61,931 nt of DNA from Globisporangium splendens (taxonomy: Eukaryota > Oomycota > Peronosporomycetes > Pythiales > Pythiaceae), in assembly GCA_006386115.1 (NCBI GenBank), contig VFIW01000172.1, positions 1 to 61,931 of the forward strand, read 5' to 3'. This document shows, piece by piece, positions 19,853-31,550 of this stretch. The notes beneath the pieces were generated by a model. The model saw nothing but the letters and a program-made list of their open reading frames with translations, was not told the origin of the DNA and did not search any database. Made by a program: the position numbers and the translations under genes. Each line of letters starts with the position of its first letter. Positions within the stretch are counted from its first letter, which is position 1.

Positions 19853-20698
19853 ATGAAAATGGCGCGACACCAACGGAAGCTCCCGTGGAAGTATGTGGCG
19901 CTGGATGCGACGGGCACGCTGATCCGGCCGCGCGTGTCCATCGGTCGCACGTACGTGGACCATTTCCAGCAGATCGCGCGGTATGCGCTCTCCTCTGAGC
20001 GACGAGAGCGCGCAGAAGAACACGTCAACCGCCACTTCCCGATCGCGTTCAGCGCGCTTTCGGCCGCCAAGCCTAATTTTGGGAAGCACACTGTTGTCGC
20101 TAGGCACGACACACCCGCCACTGCATTCTCGTGGTGGAGCGAGCTCATTCTGGACGTGCTCCCTTCGGAGCTTGTGCGCGAGATGCCAGACGATGTCGCG
20201 CATCAGTTCACGTCCAATGTGTACGCGCACTACGCGTCGGGGGAAGCATGGCACGTATTTGACGACGTGCGTTGCGTTCTCGACCACCTGCGCGACGACG
20301 GCGTGGCCCTTGGCGTGATATCCAACTTTGACGAACGACTCGAAGGCATTCTGCAGGATGTGACGCTGCGCGAGTACTTTGACGTGGTCACGACGTCGTG
20401 GTGTCAAGGCGTCATGAAGCCAGATGTGTCAATATTCACGACGACGTTTGCGCAGCTCAAACGACATCACGAGAAACCAAGTTCCGCTGAAAGTTTGAAC
20501 AGCGATGCAGTGTGGACGTACGACGACGTGCTGCATGTTGGGGATCATCAAGTGCGTGATTATCACGGTGCGCGTGCAACTGGGGTCCATGCACGCTGGC
20601 TGCAACGGCACGTACACAAAGAGCACGTCGACGTTCCCCTGGAGCACACCATCTCGTCCCTCCAGGAGCTGCTGGATCTCTCGACCATTCAAGTCTAA
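19853..20698 (+). CDS. HAD-superfamily hydrolase, HDHD3-like
   Basis: 281 aa, intronless, predicted cytosolic phosphatase-like enzyme. The four HAD motifs are visible: motif I YVALDATGTL (about residues 15-25, with the nucleophile Asp), motif II VISNFD, motif III MKPD and motif IV HVGDHQVRDYHGA. In motif I the second Asp of DxDxT is replaced by Thr (DATGT), as in the HDHD3/REG-2-like subgroup, so the general acid is missing and the substrate is unknown. A helical cap lies between motifs I and II. ATG 19853 (MKMARHQ) or 19859 (MARHQ) are equally possible; the upstream frame is the promoter. Confidence 0.85.
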   Translation: MKMARHQRKLPWKYVALDATGTLIRPRVSIGRTYVDHFQQIARYALSSERRERAEEHVNRHFPIAFSALSAAKPNFGKHTVVARHDTPATAFSWWSELILDVLPSELVREMPDDVAHQFTSNVYAHYASGEAWHVFDDVRCVLDHLRDDGVALGVISNFDERLEGILQDVTLREYFDVVTTSWCQGVMKPDVSIFTTTFAQLKRHHEKPSSAESLNSDAVWTYDDVLHVGDHQVRDYHGARATGVHARWLQRHVHKEHVDVPLEHTISSLQELLDLSTIQV

Positions 20699-21014
20699 GT
20701 GGTGCAAAATTGGCTCGGCAGACGTTTCGGACAGCATGAGGAAGGGGGGTGACGTTTGCCGCCAGGTGAACCGTTTCACTCGTCTCGACGCCTTTCTGGA
20801 AAGAAGCCAAGAAGAAGTGTGGAGTTTCTCTTTTCCATTCTAGCGAAGTGGGAGCAAGTGCCACAGCTTCTTTGTCTGCGGGTGTGCGTGTATCCATCAG
20901 TCTGGTCGTCGCCACACGGAAGGCAAGGTGGCTGCAGCAGGAGAGTTCGTCCATCCAAGTTCAACAGAGCAGTTTGATCGAACAAGAAAAAGAAAAATCC
21001 GAAGGGGGGAAGCG
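20699..21014. other. spacer between the HAD and USP genes
   Basis: 316 nt with no gene visible. The USP frame stays open upstream to 20928 without an ATG and is treated as 5' UTR. Confidence 0.5.
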
Positions 21015-24000
21015 ATGGACGAAGATGAAAACAGCAATGGGGTGAGTGTCGACGACGTGGAGCGGATTGCAGACGAGTTGGTGCACGACTTCGAGGGTGC
21101 GTGTTTGCTGATTGCCAATGAGCTCACATCGAGTTCGGATCCGGCGCTTTTGTTGGAGATTTTAATCAGTGTTGGCCAAAGTCAAGAGCGGGAGGAGCAA
21201 GAAAATGGTGAAGAAACGCATCGTCGCTGGTTGCCTGAAGATGTGTTTGATCGGTTTGAAGCTGATTTTCTGCCGCAAGCTGTTCAGTTGGTGTTGGGAA
21301 AACCATTTGATCGCGAGTGTGTGGAATGTGTGAATCGTTTTCTCCAATTTGTACTCGGGCGAGTGAAAATTCGATTGTCGCAGGGTGATCCGTGTCTCTT
21401 GCCGACTCTCATTCGTATCCTGGACGACCAGCGGCAGTTTTATGTGTACCACGGCTCATTCGACAAAGACGAGCGTGACGACAACAAGGACGAAGGAATG
21501 AACGATGGCGCTGCGGCTGAATCGGAAACAGTGCAGTTTGTGGAAAGAGCAAGCCGGAGTATTGATATATCGTAGTATTATCTCAAAAACCTTGAGTTTT
21601 GGGGCAAGATTGGAGGGTTTTCCTTGTTCTTGAGTAGCTTGCGCGCCATCTCGATCGACGACGAGACAAATTAGATTGATACCGTCCTGTCGTTTGAAGC
21701 CATCCAGTGCATTTTCCGGACGCTGTATGCAGTGAAAGACCATGTCGCGAGTCATTTTCTACTGCAGTATTTCCTTCCGTTCTGTGAAGCTGCTCGGTGT
21801 TTCATGGGAGCGCTTGGCTCGGCGGAGTTCGAAGGTTTATCTCGAGAATCACTGCTTGAGATCGTTCAGGTCATGGAACTCGTGCTCGTCAAAGTCTTGC
21901 AAATACAACAGCAAACTACGCAACGAAACCAGGGGAACGAAGATATGCCAGAAGTCGAAGGTGAAGAGGACGCTGAAGAAACAGATTTAAGCGAGAGTGG
22001 CAGCGACCAGTTTGGCCGGAGTGTTCAGCTATTGCGTCTTGACATTTATCTGCGTCATTTTCGTAGCAGCTCGTTGGAAAAGCGCATTTATGGGCTGACC
22101 GAAATCGTTGCTGCGATTACCCGTCAATTCAATGGACAAGTCCGAGAACAACACGACCCCACGCCATCTACGCTTCTGCGCAAGCTTGACTATCTGGTAT
22201 TCTGGATGCACGACAACCGGCTAATTGAGGATCTTTTCGGCGAAAAGCTCCACGCTGAGTTGATCAAGCGCACAGTATCACTCTTCCAATTCATGTCGGA
22301 GTTGGAGTGTTTACTTCCTGAGTCGCTTGACATTGTCCTGAGTTGCTACAGAGGCAGTAGTTCCATTTCCCAGAACGTAAACCAGGTCCCGACACAGCAA
22401 TGTCACGAGGCACAGCGAACTACCGTTCAAGCCATTTTGGAGGCGCTGGTGGATTTTGTCGATGACCGTTTGCTTCGACATTTGTTTTGTCATCTTCAAA
22501 GTGCAAGGGTGGTCGATGCCAACCGTTTGGCACTCTTAGCAGCAATTGCTGCCCGAAATGAGTTAAGCGACAGATATACTGGGGGTGGAGAGAGCAGACT
22601 ACGAGATCAAGTCGTGATTCACATGTGGGATGTTGTTCGATCAGGCATCGTTTCCGAAGAGCTTGCTGGGCAAACGCTGCAACGTCTGGAGGACATTCTA
22701 CGGAAAGATATCAGCGAATGGAACGAAGAAGTGGACGAAGACTTGCCAAGTGGCTCAAGCAAGGCGTATCAATTGGTTCATGTGCTCCTTCAATCTTGCA
22801 TCGACAATGTATGCAAGCGGACTCAGACTTCGGTGTCGCTCAAATTCCTTGCTCAGCTTGCGCTAATGGTGTCTGATCTGAAGGTTCAGCTGCCAAACCT
22901 GAACTGTCCAGAGAAGAAGTCTCTCGTCGACGTGCTGATAGACGAGCTTGCTGAGTATAAAAACAAGGCGTGGAATAATATCCAGAAAGATCACCCTGAA
23001 GTTTCTGCAGGAAATCTGCTGGACTACAGTCCTACTCAGCAAGACACAGCAGAGCTGGTATCGGACCCTGCATCGCATGCGAATGAAGTGAAAGTGCGCC
23101 TTCTTGCACTTCGTGCTGCATGGATTATCGAGGACCAACAAGCTCCCTCATCTCGCTCGTGTCCGTCGGTGTCCTTACTTCAACTCGATTTAGTGTGGCA
23201 TCTGCTGATCAAGACAGCATGCACAACCGATGAAGCCTCCCTGTGTTTTCAATGGATTGAATTCTACCTGAACACCTCGAGGGCGCTTTCTGAAGAAGAC
23301 GATCCTGATCGCCGTTCATCGCTATTATCGATGGAGTCGGTGAAACATCTTTTGTTCAACAACTTCAGTACTCTCTCTGGATCCCGTGTGACGCTATTGA
23401 CGCTATGTTGCTTTCAAAGTCTTTTTCGCCATGTAAATCTCCTGGCCGGTGGATTACAGAGTTTTGCTGCTTCAAGAGAGAATGATTCGAGTGGGTGTTT
23501 GCCAGCCGACGGCGGAGAAATCGTAGATCTCGCTACCAACCAGCCATTAATTGGTTTAGAGCAGTTGTGGCATCTCGCAATCAGGAGTGTGAACTCGACA
23601 GTGGCCGAAGAATGCATTGCACTGCTCACAAGCTTCTACCTTGAAATTGTGCCGTCACTACGATGTACTGGTATCTTTTTGCAAAAGAAGCCTGAATTTG
23701 TTGAGACTTGCATGGGGTTTCTCACGTCAGCCAAATCAAAAGCTGAAAAGCTTCAACGTCAGCGACCCAATGACCAAGGCACGATTGCCGAAGAAGCGGA
23801 CGAGAATGTAGCAATCGTCAACAGATGCGTTGACCTATTTCGATATTTCTTAGACGCATGCGATGGTACCACAGAAGATGAATCTGGCTCAGGGGCATTT
23901 GACGACCCCCACAGTGCTCATTTGCATTCTTCCGGTGAACTGACGTCAAAAAGAAAGGTTTTCCAGCTCGAAAATCTAGAAGAACGATTGCAATACTTGG

Positions 24001-27000
24001 ACATTTACCCATCACCGATGAAAGAGATGCCGAGCAGCAACGCTGTAGCTGGTTCCGGGTTGTCAGAAACTGGTTTGCTCAGCGTCTCTCGCCGGCCAAG
24101 CTGGACATTTCGGCAGCAGCATGCACTCTTGGATGCAATTTCCGACGAGGGTGAATGTGATGACTCAGATCAAAATGATGAAAGGAATCATGATTTGCTG
24201 TTGAGCGAAATTCCAGCGCATATCGAGAGTAGTGAGCTCGCCGAATTCTCCTCACCCCCCATCGGAAGCTCCCTGTTGCTGATGCAGTCAGGAACCCCAG
24301 GAAAATCCAGTATGAAGTCTCCAACAACACGTGTGCGGCCAACATTGCACTTGCCGCAGGATGTGTCCCCGCAACGTGGTCCTGACTTGACGTTGGAAGA
24401 TGTTAGCAAAGCTCTGGAAGAAGTCTCGACCGACGGCGAGCAGGTGCAAGAAACCGGTAAACAAAGTGTAATTGTCACTGCATCGGGGTCAGCATCGTTG
24501 AAGTCAAAGTACAGCCTTATGAGTCAAATTCTTGCAAACGAAGGTGCGTACTTTGATACTCTGCTGCAGCTCGTTGATTGGAGCGATGCGACATCCCAGC
24601 GAACCTGGGAACTCATTTGTAGGCTGCCAACCAACAACGAGTTACTGCGCAAAATGATCCGTCTGCGTCCATCAGCTCTTGGTGCAAATGAAGACGTGGT
24701 GTGGGAGAACTTACTGAGTACAACCAATATTCATCGGCTCCTCTATGCGTTGAGGTTGGTGGAAGCGCTTTTGTTGCCACCTGAGAGCTCGCTGAAGATT
24801 CCAATCGATCGTAATTCAGATACAGCACGACGACAATGGAGAGAGCGGTTTGTTCGTCTTGGTGGCGTGAAGCATTTGTATGAGACTTTTCTACTGTGGG
24901 AACGTGTTCACTTGGCAGCGTTAAGGATGGGGACTGATGGAGCAGTCATAACAAGCTCGCTGTCGGCATACACCAAGAATCTGGCAGCAACCTGCCTTGC
25001 AGCTGTTATCCGGACACTCAATTACTTTGTCCAGCTTCATCAGACACAGCTCCCACACGGAAAATTTGGAAAAGAAGAGTCTTCCCCGTTTGATCTCCGT
25101 TTGAAGAAATCGACACTTCCGTCTCTTATCAAGTCGATCAATTTGGCGAGTTTGATTCAACGCTCGGTACACCTCACGTTCGTGTATGCGTCGAGTGGAG
25201 TCTGTGAAGTACGTGAAGGTGAGTCGACGAAAGCAAAAGTGCTTTCGGTAATTTCAACCCAGAGCGAAGAGGCGATTCAATGTGGGCTGCAGCTGTTTAC
25301 AGTGATCTCAACTCTCGAACCTCAACTGCTTGAGAAAGCATTTTGCGACCAAGAAGAAAAAACACTTAGCGATGTAAACCAAAATACGACACCGTCCTTG
25401 ATCTCGCTGAATAGCTGGATCAAATCGGTGCTTTACGACTGCCCATCACCGGCTGCTCGAACGTCTGCGCTTGAGCATTTGACTGATTTGACCACAGCTG
25501 GCCCATTGTGCCAGAACAAAAGCTTGTTTGTTGAGAAGCTTGTGAAGGTGTTGAGCGATCTGGTGATCAATACTGACGGTTCATCGGACCCAGAGCAGCT
25601 ATTCAGTTTTCTCAACAATCTACTATGCAGCGGTGCTAGCAGGTGGCAGTTGTCGACTAAGCAATCGGTATTGCAGTGGCTGTCAGCAAATAACACCTCC
25701 AATTTGATAGTCAGCCGGCTATACGAGATCGTCGCATTGGATGCAGCCCACACTCCAGAAAACGGTATCGAGGGCATCGTCTGTGGCTTTTTGCAGCTTC
25801 TCCAATCTCTCGTGTTGCTATCTGATGGTCAACGAGAGGCAATCTTGACTTGCTGCCCAGAAAATGCAGAGCAGTTGGGATCGAGTGGCGAGTGGATGGC
25901 TGATTTCTTGCTGAGGAAATTACTCTTTGGAGACTCTACGAGCGTGTCAAGTTCAGATGAAGCGCCTTCTTTAACTTCTCCAAAGTACAAGAGTCAAGGA
26001 AGTCGAGATCTAGCGCAGAAGTTACTATTCAGCTTAGTCACCTCTCGCCAGAAGGCAATGCAATACCCAGGTTCCTGTTCCCGCTCAGCGATCAGCCGTA
26101 TTTTGAAGTGCCACGACAGCTACCAGAAATCAGTCCTTGCGAGTCTTATTGGTAGAGGGCGTCCTTGGAACTTTTCTCCCAAGGAACTGCTACAGGATAC
26201 CGAGAATGAGATTGATTGCGCTGGTCTGGTGAATCCCGGATGCATTTGCTACATGAATGCGCTCGTGCAGCAGCTTTTCATGACTCCGAGCTTTCGCGAG
26301 GGACTCTTGTCAGTTGATTGTATGTCCGAAGCCACTGGTTCCTCTCCCTGGGCTGACGAAGTTACAGAGCTCCAGCGGTTGTTTGTGTCGTTGGCGTTGA
26401 CGCATTTCAAATCATTCGATCCGACTCAGTTTGCTCTGTCACATCAGGATCTTGATGGAAATCCAACCAATCTACGCGTTCAAATGGACGCCGACGAGTT
26501 TTTTTGCTTGCTACTGGATCGCATCGACACAAGTCTTCGTGCGGCTACACCGCCAGAGTCAGACGCTTTGAGCGAACGTGACGTCCAGTCTGTAAATTTC
26601 CTGGATAAATGCTTTGGTGGAGTGCTTGTGAATCAAATCATCACGCAACAGGGATATGTGTCGGAGCGAGAAGAGCGATTCTTTGCATTGAGCCTGGAGG
26701 TGTCCAAAAAGCAACATCTGAAAGAATGTTTGTCTTTGTACGTCCAGGGGGAGTCACTTGATGGCGAAAATGCGTACTTCTGTGAGCGGCTACAGCAAAA
26801 GGTGTCGGAAACCAAGCGAATTTGCATCAAGAAACTGCCGCAAACTCTTGTTTTCCATTTGAAGCGTTTCGAGTTCGATTTCGATACGATGGAGAAGCTG
26901 AAGATCAACGATTATTTGGAGTTCCCTCAAGAGATTGATATGCTTCCGTACACAAGTGAGGGACTGGCGTCTTCTTTTCCTGATTCGCCTCGACAGCGTG

Positions 27001-29531
27001 AGTGCAATGAACCCATCGATGACGCTTTGAAAGGACAGCCATCGACGATGTATGATCTTGTTGGCATCGTGGTTCACTCTGGCACGTCGGACATGGGACA
27101 CTATTATTCGTTTATCAAGGATCGACGTCGTCCCGAGCGATGGCTTGAGTTTAACGATGAAGTCGTTCGAGAATTCGATATCGAAAGAATGGACGAAGAA
27201 TGCTTTGGCGGAGAAGAAGCGAAGCCGCACTGGGATGGTACATCTCGGGTGAGCAAAGTCCAGATGGAAAGAAGAAACGCATATATGCTTTTGTATGAAC
27301 GCCGCGATGATGTTTCTGTATCTTCCGAGAACAAAGGCAACGCAGAGAAGATTCTGCAATCGGAGGGAGTCTGGCAAAATCCTTCAACTGCAAGTGACTC
27401 CTTACAGGCGTTGAGCAGGCAATTATCTCAGCAAAATATTCAATTTCAAGAAATTGTGGATGCATTTGATCCACACTATGGTGATTTCATCGAAGCCCTC
27501 GCCAATCTGGGACTCGAGTACACATCAAGCGAAGTAGAAGGCGAACCTGGGCGAGCTGTTGGTGACTTTCACGATTGGGATGGCAATATTGCTATGTTGC
27601 CACATCGGATGACGAATCTGGGGATCAGTGTGCTCGGATCTCAATATTTGTTTGGCATCGCTCCACTGCTGCCTACGACTTGCGACCAATCATCTTTCCA
27701 GCTTCAAGGTCGGCTAGTGGAACGTATTTTGACTTGGCTATCGGCTGAGAATCCTGAAACAAACGCTGACGCAAGCGAACAATTTTTGTTCAGCTCGTGG
27801 CTGCTGCGTCAGGTAGTCGCATCTCCTCCGTCAGGGAAGCCATCCGAGTCAGCAGGATTACAAGAAATCCGCACCTGGTTCTTTGACATTATGTTCCTGA
27901 GTGAGAACAATCCTGAGCTTGTGGATGGCTGCGTTAGTATACTATCCATGTCGGTATCGATTTTGACGCGGCAAATTGTATCTGTTTTGGATCATCTGGA
28001 ATTGAACGACCTTGACGAAAATGAGCCGGCGTACGTGGTACTGACCAGTTTTTACAGAGCTGCCCTGATTTTGTTTAATGATCGCGAACAAGAGATTGAG
28101 CTGACCGATTCAACCACTGGTGGCGTGTTCATTCTTCCGTCGTCGACAATCATAACTGCGCAAACGCGTATTGGCACGTTCCTAGAAAACTGCATCTGCC
28201 ATGCGTTTGAGGATCACTCGAAGGAGCGCGAGGTGACGCGTCAAATGTTCGCTGCGAAGGTGCAGTATCTGGACCGATTCTTGTTTGCCCTTCAAGGGGA
28301 GCTTCCTTCTCGAAAGAGCTCCGGGAGTACACATTCAACATTTTCAGCGTCATCTTTAAATGCATCTCCGTCGCGATTGTTGGAAGCACTTGGTGTGGAT
28401 CGGATTCGCTCATGCACGTTTACACAGGAGAGAAGTATTCTCAAAGAGCTGCTCCAGCGAACCCAGTCATCCGATAAATGCTCCTCGCAATCGAGTCAAG
28501 CGAAAGAACTTGAATCTTTGTTTGACATCAGTTTGTTGATGAGCCAAGTCGCGTTGACGAATATATTGAGGTACAGCTTCGAGGATATGCTTGCCCCCGC
28601 CATCGTTGCAGCAATCCACCGAGGCAGTCATTCCCAGCGCGACAAATTGCTTTCACTCTTGATTGCAGTGCTAGAAGATGTGAAAGCCACCCAACTGGAG
28701 AAACTTTTGCGAGTTTTTGACTCTCTTCTGGACTCCGAGGAGAGCGAAGTTCACAGCGCATCGGACTTTTCAGCTTTTGTGGACCGTGCTCCCATCCACA
28801 AACATCTTTTTTCCCCGACTCGAGGTATTCTTGAGGCTGCTGCGTATTACAAAGACCATCGCACTCTCCACGAGTACTCATTCCTGCTTCTCGAATTTAC
28901 TGTCAATCGGACAAAAGATTCACCGTTGCTCCAACACCTTTTCAAGCACGACGTCGAGATCGGTGAACAAGCTGGTTGGATCACCAATTGGCTTGTCAGC
29001 TACCTCGATCCAAGTGGCAGCACTCGTCGCAATGAGCCTGCAGACAATACTGACGACGAGATTCAACTTGCGCAAGATGTTAGAACATTGTTTGAGGCCA
29101 TAGAGCAATCGTTTGGCTGTGTGCTCTTCCCCACTAGCAAGAAATCCGATGCAGCTGCGAGTCATTCATCGTCGGCATCATTGGCAGAAAAAGTACGAGA
29201 AAGTAAGAGATCTGCCAATACTGCGAATCAAGACGATGAAGTCGATGCGACCATTGTTAGTCTTCAAGATATTGCAACCGAATTTGAAGACGCTTACAAC
29301 CCAAAGCAACCAGGACAAGCAGCACCGATCAAGCCGCCCTACGGTTTGATCTTGCAAGAGGCAACATCAGAGATCGAGATTGACGACAGTGATGAACCCT
29401 GTCGTATGCATCTGAACGGGAAGGATGATGACGATGGAGTTGCAGTTAACTTCTCACTTACAAAGAATGCACCAAGTTTATCGTCATTTTACGGGCATCA
29501 CGAACTGTACAACAATCGAAGCGAGGCATAG
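21015..29531 (+). CDS. giant ubiquitin-specific protease (USP34/USP9X-like), with two in-frame TAG codons
   Basis: Cysteine protease removing ubiquitin from proteins. From ATG 21015 (MDEDENSNG) a single frame spans about 2,838 codons, interrupted only by TAG at 21573-21575 and TAG at 21672-21674. The stretch between them reads as coherent protein in the same frame (YYLKNLEFWGKIGGF, then a hydrophobic helix), resembling the conserved N-terminal armadillo-like region of large USPs. The catalytic domain lies near residues 1735-2070: Cys box GLVNPGCICYMNALVQQL (Cys about 1745) and His box DMGHYYSF (His about 2029), followed by WLEFNDEVV. The Cys box has ICY where most USPs have TCY. The rest is alpha-helical scaffold with an acidic C-terminus. 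Either the two TAGs fall in a cryptic retained intron, the gene is a recent pseudogene or read-through case, or the sequence has errors. It ends 76 bp from the convergent Ser-rich gene. Confidence 0.85.
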
Positions 29532-29607
29532 GATCAGTAAGTAGCAGCACCCCGAACAAGAGCAGCGCTGCGTGTTTTGTTTCTTATACATGAAATACGT
29601 ATCTGTA

Positions 29608-31074
29608 CTAGTGGTGCTGCTTCTCACTAGACTTCCAATCGTAAATCTGTGTGCGAACTCGGGACTTACCCGATTGCATGTGTCTTTTGCTGGCGGCAAT
29701 GCTGCCTTTGACGGCGATAGTGTTCGCACGTGAACCTTGCAAGGACGGCTTGGCCGATGAGCATCGCGCTAGCGGCTTAGCTCCATGCGCATGTTTGGTC
29801 GAGGACTTCGCTGCAGCACTTGAGGGCCGAATCACGCCTGAATGGCTCGAACATCGTTGAAACTGACGATGTGATGAAAGTTGTTGTTGCCTGAGCAACC
29901 AGGTGTCTGCATACTGAGAAAACCACAAGAGGCGGCTTCGAGGTGAAAGTCCTGCGATCTCGTCTTCCATGGAGCCACCAGAGAGGACTGGCGACAACGA
30001 TTTCGAGCCTGGCAATGACTCATAGGTGTCACTGCTTTCCGGTCTGACGGCGACCCACGGCACCATCGGTGACAGCGAGCAGGGGCTTTCCTCGTCGCTT
30101 GAAGACAAATCATCACTGTTGCTGCGATTGTTTTCGTCACAGTGGCTCTCTAGGTCGAGACTAGGAGGTCGTTCTGGCTTCAACTTCCGGATTACAGGCT
30201 TTCTTGGACACATTGATGGTTCTGTTCGATACACAATTGGCTTTTGAAACTTTGATCCGATCGTCGTTGAGCTGTGAAACTGCAGACGGCCGTAATTGCT
30301 TCCAGCGCTGCAAGATTCAGGTGCGTATGATTCAATGGACATACCTTCGTCATCATAAACCCGGGTGTACAGGTCAGCGTCTCCACCACGGGAATTATTT
30401 GGATGCAAATTTCCATTCAATGGTGCTAGACTCGCTCGAGAGTGCAGTGACGCAGTTGAGATACTGGTTGCAATGACGGTGGGTACTGCAAATTTTACGG
30501 CGCTGTCTGTACCAAGATGATTCGATGCCTGCTGTCGTTTCCAAGTAGCATGCGAAGAAGAAGGCACTGGGTCTATCTCACCACCACCACCTTGGTTGCC
30601 ATGGACTCGCTCGATAGGATTTTTCAGGTGCTTTCTTGGATGATGCGCGAGATGTGAATCCGGGTTGCTACTGGCGCTACGACTCGAATCAAGAGCCGCA
30701 CCAGAATCTGCAGAAGAAGCTGGCAGTTTCTGCGCTGCCAGTGCTGCTTTCCGTTTGCTTTCTTCCATTCGGTGCTGAAGCGAAATTTGCTCGCGAAGTT
30801 CACTGATTATGAGTTCCAATTCGGAATCGGAACGATTCAGCGAAGATGATGGAGTGGCTTGCTTCTTTGAAGGTTCTGAAGTGGCCAACAAAGCCGCACG
30901 TGGCTTCTCGAACAGCAACGATTGATCCTGGGTCGCTGTACATGTACTTTCCACAAATTCTTCATTGTTGTTGGATGCCACGCGTGTCCCTGCACATACC
31001 AAAAAGTTTGATTCTAGACTCGCAGCCGCCAATATCGTGCTTGTCTCCTCCGCCTTGGGCATTTCCGAAAGCAC
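29608..31074 (-). CDS. Ser-rich protein of unknown function
   Basis: 488 aa from the ATG at 31074. I recognise no domain. The protein is low in hydrophobic segments and rich in Ser, with acidic Ser clusters (SNSDDLSSSDEESPCS) and a short predicted coiled coil (SELELIISELREQISLQHRM, about residues 83-102), suggesting a disordered phospho-protein. The frame stays open upstream to about 31280, with Cys pairs (CPKC, CPCGKG). A further start at 31377 could join through a GTGAGC...AAG intron at 31356-31252 in phase 0, so the true N-terminus may be longer. It converges on the USP gene with a 76-bp gap. Confidence 0.6.
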   Translation of the reverse strand: MLSEMPKAEETSTILAAASLESNFLVCAGTRVASNNNEEFVESTCTATQDQSLLFEKPRAALLATSEPSKKQATPSSSLNRSDSELELIISELREQISLQHRMEESKRKAALAAQKLPASSADSGAALDSSRSASSNPDSHLAHHPRKHLKNPIERVHGNQGGGGEIDPVPSSSHATWKRQQASNHLGTDSAVKFAVPTVIATSISTASLHSRASLAPLNGNLHPNNSRGGDADLYTRVYDDEGMSIESYAPESCSAGSNYGRLQFHSSTTIGSKFQKPIVYRTEPSMCPRKPVIRKLKPERPPSLDLESHCDENNRSNSDDLSSSDEESPCSLSPMVPWVAVRPESSDTYESLPGSKSLSPVLSGGSMEDEIAGLSPRSRLLWFSQYADTWLLRQQQLSSHRQFQRCSSHSGVIRPSSAAAKSSTKHAHGAKPLARCSSAKPSLQGSRANTIAVKGSIAASKRHMQSGKSRVRTQIYDWKSSEKQHH

Positions 31075-31550
31075 ACCATTATTCCCTTTTCCACACGGAC
31101 ACTTCGCCCGAACGCGGTTCCAATTAGCGCAGGCTTCGGCCCTGGATGGCTGATCTTCTTGGTCGCAACCAGGATTTTCGGATGCTGAAGCTCCCGCTGT
31201 GATCGCACCAAGTGGCAGCTCGCGTCTTCGTCCCGATAGTTGGTCATAGCACTTTGGACAATGCCATTATAAGAAGCTTTATTCTCTCCCCATCGCATTC
31301 TTTGCGTTTTCAATTAATGCTTTGAGGATAAGCAGTTCCCGGCGAACAGCGCTCACCAAGTGCGTGAAGAAATGCATCCGGAAATGCAGGAACAGATAAA
31401 TGCGACACAAAATGGAACAGACTGACCACGGTGCGAAAATAGCTCACCTAGTTATACACACACATCGCCTGAAAAAGACTGAATATCAAATAGCTGCTGG
31501 GTTGTTGCCAAGTCACAAACACCAGGAAATTGCACTGCAGCGCGTTGCGA

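Noticed and set aside
21540..21674. Treating the two USP TAG codons as an ordinary intron
   Set aside because: Possible by phase but the donor is weak and the excised part reads as family-like protein; kept as an open question rather than annotated as an intron.
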